From positions 1,204,605 to 1,268,604 of the forward strand of contig QANY01008720.1 of the NCBI GenBank assembly GCA_003255025.1: a stretch of 64,000 bases of DNA, in the 5' to 3' direction. This document shows, piece by piece, positions 1 to 12,105 of this stretch. The DNA comes from Datisca glomerata (taxonomy: Eukaryota; Streptophyta; Magnoliopsida; Cucurbitales; Datiscaceae). The position numbers and the translations under genes were made by a program. The stretch's first letter is position 1; the number at the start of each line of letters is the position of its first letter. The notes below the pieces were generated by a model. The model was given only the letters and a program-made list of their open reading frames with translations, was not told where the DNA came from and made no database searches.

Positions 1-355
1 GAGGTGAGAGGTAGTCTGAGCGGGGGGAGAGGGTCTGATCTGACGGAGAGGGACTAGGCTGAGGGAGAGGGAGAGACCAGAGGCAGTCTGTGATAAGGGA
101 GAGGGTCTGATCTGAGGGAAAGTGACTAGGCTGAGGGAGAAGGAGAGACGAGAGGCAGTCTGAGCTGAGGGAGAGGGAGATGGTCTAATCTGAGGGAGAG
201 GGAGATGGTCTGATCTGAGGGAGAGGGACTAGGCTGAGGGAGAGGGAGAGGTAGGTCTCGTGACCCGTGAGATGAGGGAGAGGGAGAGGGAGAGGGTCTG
301 ATCTGAGGGAGGCTGGAGAGGGAGAGTAGAGAGGACTTGAGGCGAGATGCGAGAG
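1..355. repeat. GA-rich minisatellite
   Basis: The first 355 bases are a degenerate tandem array built from GAGGGAGAGGGAGA blocks alternating with GGTCTGATCTGA and GACTAGGCTGA blocks. The unit is roughly 30-60 bp and reshuffled. The ORF across it on the minus strand is low-complexity Leu/Ser/Pro and is not a gene. The array probably continues beyond the left edge. Confidence 0.85.
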
Positions 356-399
356 GGAGAGAAGATAACTAACCTAAATATGGTGCTATAGCAGAGATG

Positions 400-695
400 A
401 TAACTGTGGGTTAATATGGTGTTTTCTAAATGCATATAAGCATATATAACTTGTTTGTTAGTTCTATTTATATTGTTGGGAGGTTGATAACTTGTTTGTT
501 AGTTTTGTTTATTAATATGATATTTTCTGAATGATAACTGTGGGTTAATATGATATTTTCTGAATGCATATAAGCATATATAACTTGTTTGTTAGTTCTT
601 TTATATTGTTTGTGGGGGCTGATAACTTATTTGTTAGTTCTTCTTTCTGAATGATAACTATGAGTTAATATGATGTTTTCTGAATGATATATATT
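400..695. repeat. Tandem direct repeat, ~120-130 bp unit
   Basis: The phrase GATAACTGTGGGTTAATATG recurs at about 400, 533 and 653 (last copy diverged), each followed by ATGTTTTCTGAATG-like sequence and AACTTGTTTGTTAGTTC. That makes two full units and one partial unit. AT-rich, no coding potential. Confidence 0.7.
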
Positions 696-702
696 GCAGA
701 GC

Positions 703-966
703 CATCTAAATGCAAAATGTATGCTGAACAAGCCTTTTTGACATTTTGATGATTTGGGGTCGGTGTTTGGAAAAGATCGAGCTTCTGGACTTGGTGTTGA
801 AGGTCCTGTAGATATGGTTGATGTTATAGAACATGAGTATGATTTTTATTGGAAAGATGATGACTTTTATGTACCAGACCCTGCAACGGGATTTGCAGAA
901 ACAGATGTTACCGACTCTACTTGTCAAACTCCAACTTTCCTTCAGCATCTGCTTCTTATATTGTAA
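703..966 (+). pseudogene. Myb/SANT-like domain protein fragment, C-terminal part
   Basis: After a plausible splice acceptor (ATATTGCAG ending near 702), a reading frame encodes residues resembling the C-terminal half of plant Myb/SANT-like DNA-binding proteins, the family related to ORF1 of PIF/Harbinger transposons. The recognisable part is an FDDLGSVFGKDRASG-like stretch followed by an acidic EGPVDMVDVIEHE-type segment. Immediately upstream the frame carries TGA where a Trp is expected (PF-stop-HFDDL), so the fragment is broken. No upstream exon is visible. The family assignment is from memory; it could equally be a host-domesticated copy. Confidence 0.5.
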
Positions 967-1430
967 ATTTTAGTTTGGTCTATTATCTTATATTGTAAAT
1001 TTTATACCACATTAATACACTTGGAGCGGTATTGATTGAATTGTATGGACAATATTTGATGAAAATCTACACAAAGTATTATAGGTTTGATCGAAAAGTA
1101 TATACGGAAAAAATTCATGGGTAAAATCTACATTTTTGTTATTACTTATGTTGGTCATCTTATTATAAATTAAGTAATTATTATTCATAAGCACTTTTTA
1201 GTCCAAGGGTAAAATTGTAATTTGGTAATAATGTCTAAAACATTCACTTGCCTATTCCATCAAAACAAACAAAGTAATCTAACACTCTCACCATTAAATC
1301 AGTACATTCTCAAGTGTTAAAAAACAAAGTAATCTTAACTTTTCAGGCATATACATTCCCGCAATCATATTCCAACAATCTTATTCCGAAAATCATTTAC
1401 TCACAATCTTATACCAAACGGCCCCTTAAG
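967..1430. other. AT-rich intergenic DNA with possible MITE end
   Basis: No gene is visible. A segment ending in CAAACGGCCCCTTAAGGG (about 1400-1432), plus AAGGGTAAAATTGTAA at about 1205, resembles the terminal and subterminal sequence of common plant MITEs. I could not find the matching opposite terminus. Confidence 0.3.
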
Positions 1431-2215
1431 GGCACATTAGAGATCATCGGAGACTTCTAGGTTCTCAAGTCATATTTTTTAGGATCCTAGAACATATTAA
1501 AATAGTCTTAAGATCGGGCGCCACGAGTCCCCCGAACCTGAGGCCGAACCCCTCAATGAGTCCTGAGGCCACCCTTCGGGGGGAGCCCGAGGCCAGCCCC
1601 CAAGGGCACCCCGAGGACCCCCCTAAGGGGCACCCAAACGCCACCCCCTCGAGACACCCGAGGCCACCCCGGGGAAGCTCAGGGATGGGTATGAGACAAA
1701 GCATGGAGCCCACTACCTAAGGAGTCATTCAACATGCGCTAAGCAGGTTGTCATCATAAGCATTTATTACGACCGATCCAATAGAGGCCGATGAAGTACA
1801 TTGTGGGATACAAGGATAGACTGTCCTGGCATCGGAGGTTATCACCTGATGCCTCATACCCTACTAAGCACATTAGAGAAGCCTGAAGTTGGGGTTGATC
1901 TGAGGAGGCACCCCATTAGAGGAGAGGCCTGCTATAATACAGATACCAACCTAGCCTCAAGGCCTACTTCGCACTATAAATACCCTAGTAAATGCACTTT
2001 TAAAGGTACGCAACAACTTCGAATAACTTCTCTACTTTGCTCTTCTTCATCTCTTACTGACTTAAACTTCGGATGGGTAAAAAGGAGACCACCCCCTTCT
2101 TTCTAGGTCTCATACTTTACCTTCCCTCATTGCAGGTGTGGAGAGAGAAGTGGAGTAGAGACATTGTTGGCCTGATCTCATCCCCGAGATTTAGCCGTCA
2201 ACAATATCATTGCAT
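1431..2215 (+). repeat. LTR-like GC-rich repeat (probable Ty3/gypsy LTR remnant)
   Basis: Positions 1510-1690 contain degenerate CCCGAGGCCAnCCC units, far more GC-rich than the flanks. Downstream there is a TATA-like CACTATAAATACCC (about 1973) and then TTACTGACTTAAACTTCGGATGGG near 2055. The region ends at CCGTCAACA around 2205. This arrangement (GC-rich U3, TATA box, then a short R/U5 with the ACTGACTT...CGGA phrase) is typical of plant gypsy LTRs. I did not find a second LTR, PBS or coding remnants, so the boundaries are approximate. Confidence 0.4.
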
Positions 2216-2790
2216 AATCCATTGACCTTCTAAATTCTGAAAATTCAGTCTCGTAATTGTTTATTATTTTTTAAAAAGTGAAAAAGTTACGATAAATATC
2301 TTTTTTATAATATTTTTAATAACATTATTTTAATTAACGATCATTTTGTATATAATAAACAATTGAATGTACTTTGAAACGCTTCTATTTAAAAGTAGTT
2401 CATGAAATATTTGGATGTGTGTTTCTTGTAAAAATGCTTTAAAATATAAAATTTTATCAAGTAAATGTGTTACAGAGTAGTATTTTAATGCGTTAAAATG
2501 ATTTCAAGTAATTTGAAATATGTGTGCTCTAAAGTAGTACTTTTAATACATTAAAATGATTTCAAGCATGCCACTTCTAATTAAACTGACAATAAGTCAC
2601 ATTTATTAGGAAAGTATTTTTGCTTAAAACATATGCTGGTATTTTAAATCACTTCTCTAAAAAAATACTTGGATATTTGTTTCTTAAAATGATTCTATAT
2701 AAGTAAATATGCTTAATTAAATATTCATGTGTTTCATGGAAAAATGAATATAAAATAGTTGCAAAGTGAAATAAGTTTGTATTTGGTGTT
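2216..2790. other. AT-rich intergenic DNA
   Basis: No gene or RNA gene seen. Short variants of a TTAAAATGATTTCAAG phrase recur near 2490 and 2550, suggesting old local duplication. Confidence 0.5.
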
Positions 2791-2794
2791 TTTT

Positions 2795-3430
2795 CAACTC
2801 CCAATGACACAACGACACATGTCACGCCACAATAGGAAACTCTGTACAGAAAGAAAAGAGCAGAACCAACCTCTGTTAATCGCCTCCTATGGAGCTAGGG
2901 ACGCACAAGAACCGAGCCCAAGGAAAAATTGGAATAAGGGGGCAAGGAAAGCTCCATCGACCCCGAACGCAAACTCATCATTACCCCCGAAGGTGACGAC
3001 CAAGGTGGCACTCCCTCGTAAGCCCGAGCGCCCAACCGATCTAATCATTGCAACAGAATGACAGGATAGTCTCCATCTGGTCATCTCGTAGGCACATCAA
3101 ACATTTAATATCCACAGCTTTATGTCAAAAGGTCACCTCATTTCCATCCAATCAGTATCAGGCAAGATAGATTCTGTGTCCCACAATGCTTCTTTGACAC
3201 GCTACCAACGGCCTCGAGGACTCAGGTATAAATATTTTTCCTAATCGCCAAAGGAGATATGTCCATTCTCCTCTAAGGACTTTATGCCGCAATATCGACC
3301 ATATACTAACTTAGACGTTGTAGGTCTTTAGGGGGACAACCACCCCCTGGTTCCTTGTCTATGTTTTACAGATGTCAAGATTGTGAGGAGTCCACTCAGG
3401 AAGAAAGATATCGTACGACACTATTGTAGC
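2795..3430 (+). repeat. Dispersed LTR-like repeat, copy 1
   Basis: Starts around CAACTCCCAATGACACAACG and runs through a GC-richer stretch to a TATA-like GGTATAAATATTTTT (about 3225) and ACTAACTTAGACGTTGTAGG (about 3307). Its first ~260 bp match the segment at 4310-4574, for example ATGACaCaACGACaC followed by TAGG and the AAAGAAAAGA block. The TATA box and ACTTAGACGT phrase suggest a gypsy-type LTR. ORFs on both strands here are not protein-like. Confidence 0.45.
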
Positions 3431-4309
3431 ATATTTTCCCGAAAAAAGGACTCTCGCATTTAACAAGAGAGATTGACATCTGCACTGTTGAAGTTTTTTA
3501 CTAAAACAATGCTATTTCAATATAAATAAATATTTCTAGTTATAAGTTCACTCAAACACACTTTTAAAGTAGTGTTTTAAAAGAATTAATGTATTTATCA
3601 AGCAAAGTACTCATTCTTAATTATTTGTTATTTTTGCTTTCTCCTCGACAAATAGATAGTATGTCATTGGGAAATTGTAAAATATAATTGGTGTTAGAAA
3701 CTCCGTGGAATATATATATTTTGAATAGTAAAAAAGTGATAATAACTTGATGGGTTAATACATTTTTTTCTGTTAATCAACGCCTCCATTGGGTTGGAAA
3801 AATTATAAAACAAAAAACAGCTTTCAGTTGCTTAGCACGTGGATAAAATCCTTAACGGGGTGTTAACTATTTGACGTGGACTTAAAATTGCCAAACACTA
3901 AAAATTTGTAAGTTGTCCTTACCTTAAATTTTTCGAACTAAGTCGATGATAATTATTTTTTTTATAATTTGATGAATACCAGAATAAAGTTTATTTATTT
4001 TTGTCAAGGAGAATCATGTTTAATTTAATGGAGCTTATTTTCAAAGAAAAAATAAGGCAGAATTCAATTGAGAAATCTCTAGTATCTTTAAAAAAGTATT
4101 GAGAGGAGAAATTTTTAGATTCCTCTTTGCCCCTTACAAATTATTTCTAATTTATCATACAATTTTTAATCTGTTCTAATTGTAGGCTTAAATTTAATAG
4201 TTTGTTTTTCACTCATTGCTTGAAAACGTGTTGATAGGAATTATGAGTGTTTCAAATTATACACGGACTTCATATATTTTGAATGAATTTGCATGAACTT
4301 TGTTATGAG
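3431..4309. other. AT-rich intergenic DNA
   Basis: No gene, RNA gene or clear element boundary seen. Confidence 0.5.
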
Positions 4310-4574
4310 TGTTTTTTTAACCATCAATGACGCGACGACTCGTGTTACGCTGCAGTAGGGGACCCCGATGAAAAAAAAATTCAGAAGAAAAGAACCTACT
4401 TCACCTGATCACTATCGAGGATGCTCGGGTTGCACAGACCTGAGCACTTATAATAGAGATAAGAGTTCATGAGGAGAGCTCAGAGAGTACTGAGCGTAAG
4501 GTCATCATTGTCCACTGAAAGTAACGTCCCAAGTGGCACCTCCTCATAGGCCCAAGCACCAAACAAGTTCCATC
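4310..4574 (+). repeat. Dispersed LTR-like repeat, copy 2 (truncated)
   Basis: Diverged partial copy of the 2795-3050 segment (AATGACGCGACGACTCGTGTTACGC aligns with the start of copy 1). It stops abruptly at 4574, exactly where the 3' LTR of the copia element begins, so the retrotransposon inserted into or rearranged this repeat. Its continuation is not recognisable on the other side of the element. Confidence 0.5.
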
Positions 4575-6774
4575 TGTTGGAATCTGCGGTGATGCGTGGT
4601 GGAAGGCATGATGGTGTTTTAATTTTTTTTATAAAATGATAAACAATCGCATCATCGCAGATCCCGATAATGAAAACTTCTTAATTGAAAAATAATTTTT
4701 TTGGATCGAGTCTATTATATATTTATATATTAAATCAAAGACATATGTGAATATAAAATATACCTATGTAGTCCAATCAAGCGTCATTACAATACAACAA
4801 TCTTGCTATTCTATAAACGATAGACTTCGAGATCCACACCACGATTTTCCAAATTAATCCTCAAACACACTAGGACGTGTGTGAGCACATAGGATATAAC
4901 AAGAACATTTTTATATCTCAAAATAACTCAGCACATGAAATCTAGAGATTTTTGAGAATGATTAATTTGTGAGACAAAACTCTGATCGAAAAATTATTAA
5001 AAGTTCTTCACAGAACTTTTTGATTAACTTAATCCCAGAGAGTTTCACCATTGATTGGAACTATGTTCTTAGCACACTAAAGCCAATACAATAATATCAA
5101 TATATTTTTATAGATAATGGCATATAATATTTTTTTAGAGATTTACATAAAATAATAAATTAATTATAAATGTGCAATTGAATTGGGATTCACTGCAATT
5201 GTACAACACTGCAGTGCCGTGCCATGAGGAGTCACAGTGCCTCATAACACTGTAGTTTCACGGCCTCTCAGCAGAGGCACTAAAGTGTGTAACTTTCTAC
5301 TGTAGTGTCACATGGCACTACAGTGTGTAACTTCTCATTGTAGTGCCAGGTGGCCCTACAGTAGTCTATGTCAATCTCTGATTCAAAATTAGTGATTGAC
5401 GCGTGACAGTCCAACATGTCACGTGGTAATTTCTGTAAATTTATTATTTATTCTAATCAGATAAATATCTAGATATTAGTTAATTTAAAAATTAACTTAC
5501 ATGATCATCCCTATCAACTAGTTTATCTGTTAGTTCAAACAACAAATTTAGTTAATTCAAAAATTAAATTTTTATCTCATAATAATTAAACATTATTTAA
5601 TTTTATAAATTAGATATTTTATCTCACTTATCGATTAAAACAAAATTAATCAAATTTATTATTTAATGATAATTTCTGAAAACTATATTAAATAATTTAA
5701 TTAATTAATTTTTAATTAATTAATCATACATAATTATATACTTGCCCTAGAAATATAATTTTTTTTGCAAGTCAGTTTTTTTCTCATGTCCTAAAATATT
5801 CAAATCCTATATTATGTAGTACATAGGTAACTCTTGGGACTCATAATCCTAAGCTCCAATAAACTAAATTATTAATTAAACTTTTTAATTAAATAATCTT
5901 ATTTATTAATTACATTATTACTCCACTATAAATATGAAATTACACTCTTAGAGATTACATAATGTATTTATAGAGTATTCTCATGTAGTACATTGATATG
6001 ATCATTTCATGTAGTTATGTCCTCCAATTATTAGTTCGTAAATTAGAGCTGGTAAAAATTATCATTTTACCCTTTTGAATTACCTCTTAATCCTCAAGTA
6101 TTATCAATTCACTAGTGAATGACTAATTTATAATCGTATTATAAATTTGAGCTCAATAACCATTCAGTTCCAGAATTAGCATTTAAAGGAACCTATACGA
6201 TCAATTAGGAAAGTTTGGACTTCAAATCTTGTAAGATCATGTTATCAGTCATCCATATCATTGAATCTCCAAAATAAAAGTCATCATTCTGGTTTACAAA
6301 CAAACTTTAACGATGAATCATGACTACTTGGAATTCAGACTGGCCTATATATGATCATCAGATTGATGTGTATTAAATATTTATGATAAACGATAAGTTA
6401 ATAAAGATATTAATCCACATCGGTCCTGTCATATATAATCTTATTATATAAAATATCTTCACTAAGATGTCTGTCCATATCAATGATTCAGATCTCAATC
6501 ACATGCATTCATAATGCTTAATGAATCATACTAGCAACCATTCATTAAACATTCCATACTTTAATATGTTCCTGGCAATTTTATTCATTATCTATGACTT
6601 TAATCCTCTCATACTTATACAAGATCATAGTCTCATTAATGAATATTGAATTTATAGATATTTAAATAAATTATTCAACAATAATTTAAAAGAATAATTA
6701 TAAGAAAAATATGATTGCATTAAATTTCGTATTAAAATATCAAAACACATGCTTTAAGGGCACTACGCCCAACA
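4575..6774 (-). repeat. 3' LTR of the copia element (2.2 kb)
   Basis: Begins (plus strand) TGTTGGAATCTGCGG and ends TACGCCCAACA. It aligns along its whole length with 9133-12508 except for a ~1.2-kb block present only in the other LTR. It contains dyad motifs of the type ACTGTAGTGtCAcaTGGCACT around 5210-5370. Confidence 0.85.
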
Positions 6775-7440
6775 ATCTCTCACTTGTCCTAAAGCAAGTG
6801 TGACACCTCTCTCAAACACATATTTCACACATGACCCTCAAACGACTTCGCAGGAAGTGTCTTAGTAAATGGGTTAGATCCAACCTTATCTCCATAACAG
6901 TCAGATCACCTCAGTGTATGATCCAGACGTCAAATTTCGACCATCCTTATCTGATTATGAATCAGTATATCATTGACATTCAGGTCTCTACCTGAATAAG
7001 CAACCATATAACTTCTCGTTCTCCAGAGATACTTGAGAATATGTTTTACTGCAATCCAATGTTCTAAGCTAGGATTGGTTTGATAAGGACTGACAATTTG
7101 ACTGCATAACAGATGTTTGGTCTCGTACACAACATTGCATACATGAAACTCTGAAACATAATGAACCTTTCTCATATCCTCTTCCTCCTGAAGTGTCTTA
7201 GGACATTACTCCTTGAAGAGGACTATTCCATGTATGGTCAATAATTGACCTTTCTTGGAATTCTACATAGAGAATCTCTGCAACACCTTATCAATATAAA
7301 ATGTTTTAGAAAGTGCCAAGAGTTTGTTCTTTCTATCCATTAGGATTTGGATGCCTAGAACATAACTCAAAACCTTAGGGTCGGTCAGATTAATTTTAGA
7401 CTGTCTACGAGACATTATCATCTTTATTAATTAAAACTTA
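6775..7440 (-). pseudogene. Copia pol remnant (end of RT and polyprotein C-terminus)
   Basis: Reading the minus strand from ~7440 downward gives the conserved copia reverse-transcriptase tail (YVLGIQILMDRKNKLL, then a KVLQRFSM-stop-NSKKG motif), continuing to MRKVHY and LEHWIAVKHILKYLWRTR, and finally SNPFTKTLPAKSFEGHV, the usual end of copia polyproteins. In-frame stops and frame changes are present, and the RNase H core between the HILKYL motif and the PFTK motif is missing. This is a dead fragment and fixes the element's strand. Confidence 0.8.
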
Positions 7441-9118
7441 AAATATCTCACATTTTCTCTTTTAATAATAAGGTAACGCTTATTTGGTCAAGTCACAATT
7501 ATCCATTCAAAGCTTGATTATGACTTAATCCATTATTTCAGATTCCATGACTTGATTTAGAATATGCCGCATTAAGGTCGGTCAAAACTAAACTACATCA
7601 CTTAGTATTATCTTCTTAAAAAGTCTAACCTTGGTATTGATACAGCTCGAAACCTTCCTTAGGAGGATAGAAACAAATCCATCTCGAGGCCTCATTGTAT
7701 CTCACAATCTTGCACTAATAATGGAGATCATAGGTTACAATGACATGTCAACATTCTCCTACTCACTATTTTACGATAATGTATATCTATTTTAACTAAT
7801 CAATTAATTTCAAATTAATTACTAGTTAAAATAATAACCCTATGAATGTTAAAATAACAGTTAATCCAATCGCATTGGTCTAAGTTCATTTAACCTTCTA
7901 AAGAGCCTAAGTCATAATTAGTTGAACTTAGATTAACTAATTATTTATATTCATCAAACTTTATTAAAATTCTTTTACTAAAGTTGGTTATCCTAAATGT
8001 TACTATAACCTTTAAAGTGGTGTAATTATCAAATTTTAACTAATTAAACCTAGCAGTTTACATGTAATTGATTACTCTAAAAAATTCATATGAAAATTGT
8101 AGGACAATCCTAATAAATCATGTTTCTACTGACGAGATGCATGATTAAATAAATCTATGTGGAGTTTTATGTATGACATGTGATCGATTAATGCATGGTC
8201 ATGTTATCAATCACATCAATATATATTTATTTAGTAATTAAATAAAATATTAATGGAGCGAGTGACTATTATGTATTTCTAAATTACAGCCATTGAAATA
8301 AAAACTAAAATTACAAAGAGGACTTCAATATTACATATTTTCAAAATATCTACTTTTTCACCTAATGTCCGTCTTCATAATCTTCAAGCTTTGAACTAGG
8401 AAACACTATTTTTATTAATTAAAAATTATTTGTATAATTATCTTTTACAATTATTGAATTTCTTAATCTAAAAATAATTTATTGACTTGGTCAAACTGAG
8501 TCAAACTCAATCAATTAATTAATCTTTAATTTCATAAAATTAAAAATTAAAAATTAATTTTTAAATTACATTAATTTCAGAATTTAAAAGATAAAAGATA
8601 GAGTTAGGGTTTTCATAAATCTCTACAGTGATAGGGTAAGTTGGTATCAGGCCTAGCTGTGACAAGAGTTGTCACCAATGTCAGGACTCTCTCACCGCCG
8701 CCCATCACTGCTGGCCAAACCCAACCGCCACCGACCACCGCTGTCGGTCACTGTCAGCCTCTATCAATAGCCGCCAAAGCTGATTTTTCAGGTGGCGGCG
8801 CCGGCGCCAAAATTCCTACTTTCTTTTCTTTTTCCTCCATGTTCGTTCCGTGCGTTATACATTCTCATGATAGGAATAATTACAATTTAATATTCAAAAT
8901 TAAATTACAAAAATTCTTACGTCCCGAAACAACTTACACAAGATCTAAGAAAAAATTAAAGAATAAAACCTAACTCAATAATCACCATACAATTAACGAT
9001 CCATTATTTAACCATACATTCAAAAACAAAAGCATCAATTTCATTAATACATATCAAATATATAACGAATAATGCAATAAAACTCACACGGTATTTAATA
9101 TACAAATATATAGTTACC
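7441..9118. other. Degenerate copia internal region
   Basis: AT-rich and without a recognisable gag or integrase frame. A GC-richer block at about 8680-8810 reads as Pro/Thr-rich on one strand and Gly/Ala-rich on the other and looks like untranslated leader sequence, not protein. No independent gene is seen. Confidence 0.5.
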
Positions 9119-9130
9119 GCTCTAATACCA
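9119..9130 (-). other. Primer binding site (iMet-tRNA)
   Basis: The minus-strand sequence TGGTATTAGAGC is complementary to the 3' end of initiator methionine tRNA with one mismatch. It lies two bases inside the 5' LTR end (TTTTCAACA-AG-TGGTATTAGAGC), the standard position for plant Ty1/copia elements. Confidence 0.85.
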
Positions 9131-10869
9131 CTTGTTGAAAATACGGTTCTTGCGTGGCGGAAGTGTGGGGATTTTAAATTTTTTATAAAAATGAATCTTT
9201 TTCGATAAAAGAAGATAATCACGACGCAATGATTTACAAAAAACTTTTATTGAAAAACTATTTTCAATCATGATCTATTATATATTTATATATTAAATTT
9301 AAGACATACAAGAATAAGAATCATATACCTCTTATAGTCTATATCAAGCGTCCTCACAAACCAATGATTTTGCGTTCCCACGAACAACAAACTTCGAGAT
9401 CCACACCAAGGTCTTCCAAGGAAATCCGTAATAGGACGTGTGTGTGTGTACGTAGAATAATTCAAAGACCATTTTTCTGTCTCTAGATGTACTCAACACA
9501 TGAGCTCTAGATATTTACAGAGAAGAATTAATTCAATGAGACAATCTTCTGAGAGAATACAATGATTAACTTTTAATCATAGAGAAAGTTCACCCTGATA
9601 GCAACTGTATTCTCAACACTCTATTAACATTGAGATTATTAGAATAATATCTATATTTTTTCTAGGCTCATCATATTTTTTAGGGATGTACAGAAAATAA
9701 CATTTAATCATCAAATTATCATTGCAGTGAGACCCACTACAATTTGGTGCATAACTGCAGTGCCACACAGCACTGCAGTTGCCGTGAACTAACACAATGC
9801 CTCACGGCACTACTGTAGTGTCATGTGGCACTACATTACTGCACGCCCACTACTGCAGTACCATGTAACACTATAGTAGTATATGTCAATATCTGATTCT
9901 CAATCGGTGATTGACAAGCGATAATTAATGTGAATTAAATATTTATTTTAATCAGATAAATATCCACATATCAGTTAATTCAAAATTAACTTATCTGATC
10001 ATCTCAATCAACTATCTTACCTGTTAGTTTTCAAATAATAGATTTTGTTGATCTAAATATTAGCAAATAATAATCAATATAATTATATATAATTAAAATT
10101 ATCGATATAATTATATATAATTAAAATTATCGATATAATTATACATATAGAGAGAGATATATCATTTCTAAAAATTAATATAAACAATTTAATTAATTAA
10201 TCACAATAATTATCTCATAATTATGTACTTGCCCCAGAATAAAAATTCTTTTTGCAAGCCAGTCATTTTCTCATGTCTTGAAATATTCACACCCTAAACT
10301 GCGTAGTACAGATGTGACTTGAAGATCATGAACTTATAATCCTAAATTCCAATAAATCATATTATTAATTAAACTCTTTAATTAAATAATTTTATCTATT
10401 AGTTACATTGTTACTCGACTATAAAATGGAATTGCACCTTAGAGATTATAGAATGCATTTACAGAGTATTCTCATGTAGTCCATTGATATAATCATTTCA
10501 TGTAATTCTATCATCCAATTATGCTTCATAAATTAGAGTGGTCAAAATCACCATTTTACCATTCTAATTACATTTTGATCCTTAAGTACCATTAATTCAC
10601 CAGTGAACGTCTAATTTATAATCTTATTATAAATTTGAGCTCAATAACCATTCAGTCCTAGAATTAACAGTTAAGAGAACCAATACACGATCTGTTATGA
10701 AAGCTTGGATTTCAAATATTGTAAAATCATGTTTCCAGTCATCTATATCACTGAATCTCTAAAATAAAAATCACTAGCCTGTTTTATAAATAAACGTTAA
10801 TGAGTGAATCAAAAGATCTAGTAGACATGCATAGCAGTTAATGACTACACAGGATTCAAACTGATCTAC

Positions 10870-11840
10870 AAGCTGCACAGTTCGTGTATTTTGTACACAA
10901 ACTAGGCTCCGATAGCTAACCCCTGTTTTACCTGTAGGTCTCTGAATTATCTTCAATTTGACATCTTACAGGGCCCGTGGTTCTACCCGTGTCAAAAGTT
11001 ATGCCTTACGGAAGTGGCATGCGCGCACTACGATCCTTCTGTTACAGCAATTCTAAAGTTGCATAGTCTATGTTTTTTGGACACAAACCTAGGCTTCGAC
11101 TAGTAAACCCTATCATACATATAGGTCTCGGAAAAAGCTTAAATTTGATATCTTACAGGGCTCGTTGTTCTACCCGTGTCAAAAGTTATGCCCTACGGAA
11201 GTGGACATGCGCGTGCTACGATCCGTCTGTTACATCAATTCAAAAGTCGCACAGTCCATGTATTTTGTACACAAACTAGGCTCCGACGGCTAACCCCTGT
11301 CGTACCTGTAGGTCTCTGAATAATCTTCAATTTGACAACTTACTGGGCCCGTGGTTCTATCTGTGTCAAAAGTTATGCCCTAAGGAAGTGGCATGCGCGC
11401 ACTACGATCCGTCTGTTACAGCAATTCTAAAGTTGCACAGTCTGTGTTTTTTGGACACAAAACTAGGCTCCGACGAGTAAACCCTCTCATACATGTAGGT
11501 CTCTGAATAGGCTTCAATTTGATATCTTACAGGGCCTGTGGTTCCATAAAACTAGGCTCCGACGTGTCAAATCGGTTGTACCTGTAGGTCTCAGAATAAG
11601 CTTCAATTTGATATCTTACAGGGCCCGTGGTTTTACCCGTGTCAAAATTTATGCCTTACAGAAGTGGTCATGCGTGTGTTACGATCTGTCTGTTACAAAA
11701 TTCTAAAGCCTCACAGTCTGTGTTTTTTGAACATAAAACTAGGCACCGATGGCTAAACCATGTCGTACCTGTGGTTCTCTAAATAAGCTTCAATTTGATA
11801 TCTTACAGAGCCCGTGGTTCCACCCGTGTCAAATGTTAAT
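10870..11840. repeat. ~186-bp tandem array inside the 5' LTR
   Basis: Six phased copies, marked by CAAACTAGGCTCCGACGG-like sequence at about 10898, 11086, 11272, 11457, 11547 and 11734. Spacing is 185-188 bp, except for one truncated ~90-bp unit. Each full unit also carries TAGGTCTCTGAAT, TTGATATCTTACAGGGCCCG, GTGTCAAAAGTTATGCC and GTGGCATGCGCGC. The array is absent from the partner LTR. Confidence 0.85.
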
Positions 11841-12105
11841 ATATGATTCACCATGTGGTCAGCTCCCAATTGATACAGTATAATTTTCTAAATTTATTAT
11901 TCTGTGTAATCCTCATTTCAGAATAACATGTACTGAAACTACCATAACTTTTAATCGGAAGCTCCAAATTTAATTACGTAAAATTCTCCAAGAAGTAGAC
12001 TCTCGTATCTTTCTGATAGTATATGATTCACAACGTTTTATTCTCCCAGTTATTATATCTTAATTTCTGAATTTGTAGTTCGCATTATCTTCTTTCCGAG
12101 TGTAT
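11841..12105. repeat. Second repeat type next to the array
   Basis: TATGATTCAC occurs at about 11843 and 12023, ~180 bp apart, each followed by a CTCCCA(A/G)TT phrase and a TTTCTGAATTT-like phrase. The spacing matches the neighbouring array, so these may be highly diverged units or a different array trapped in the same LTR insertion. Confidence 0.5.

Noticed and set aside
1465..2106. Gly/Pro-rich ORFs in the GC-rich repeat
   Set aside because: They translate a tandem CCCGAGGCCA repeat and adjoining LTR-like DNA; no protein family resemblance.
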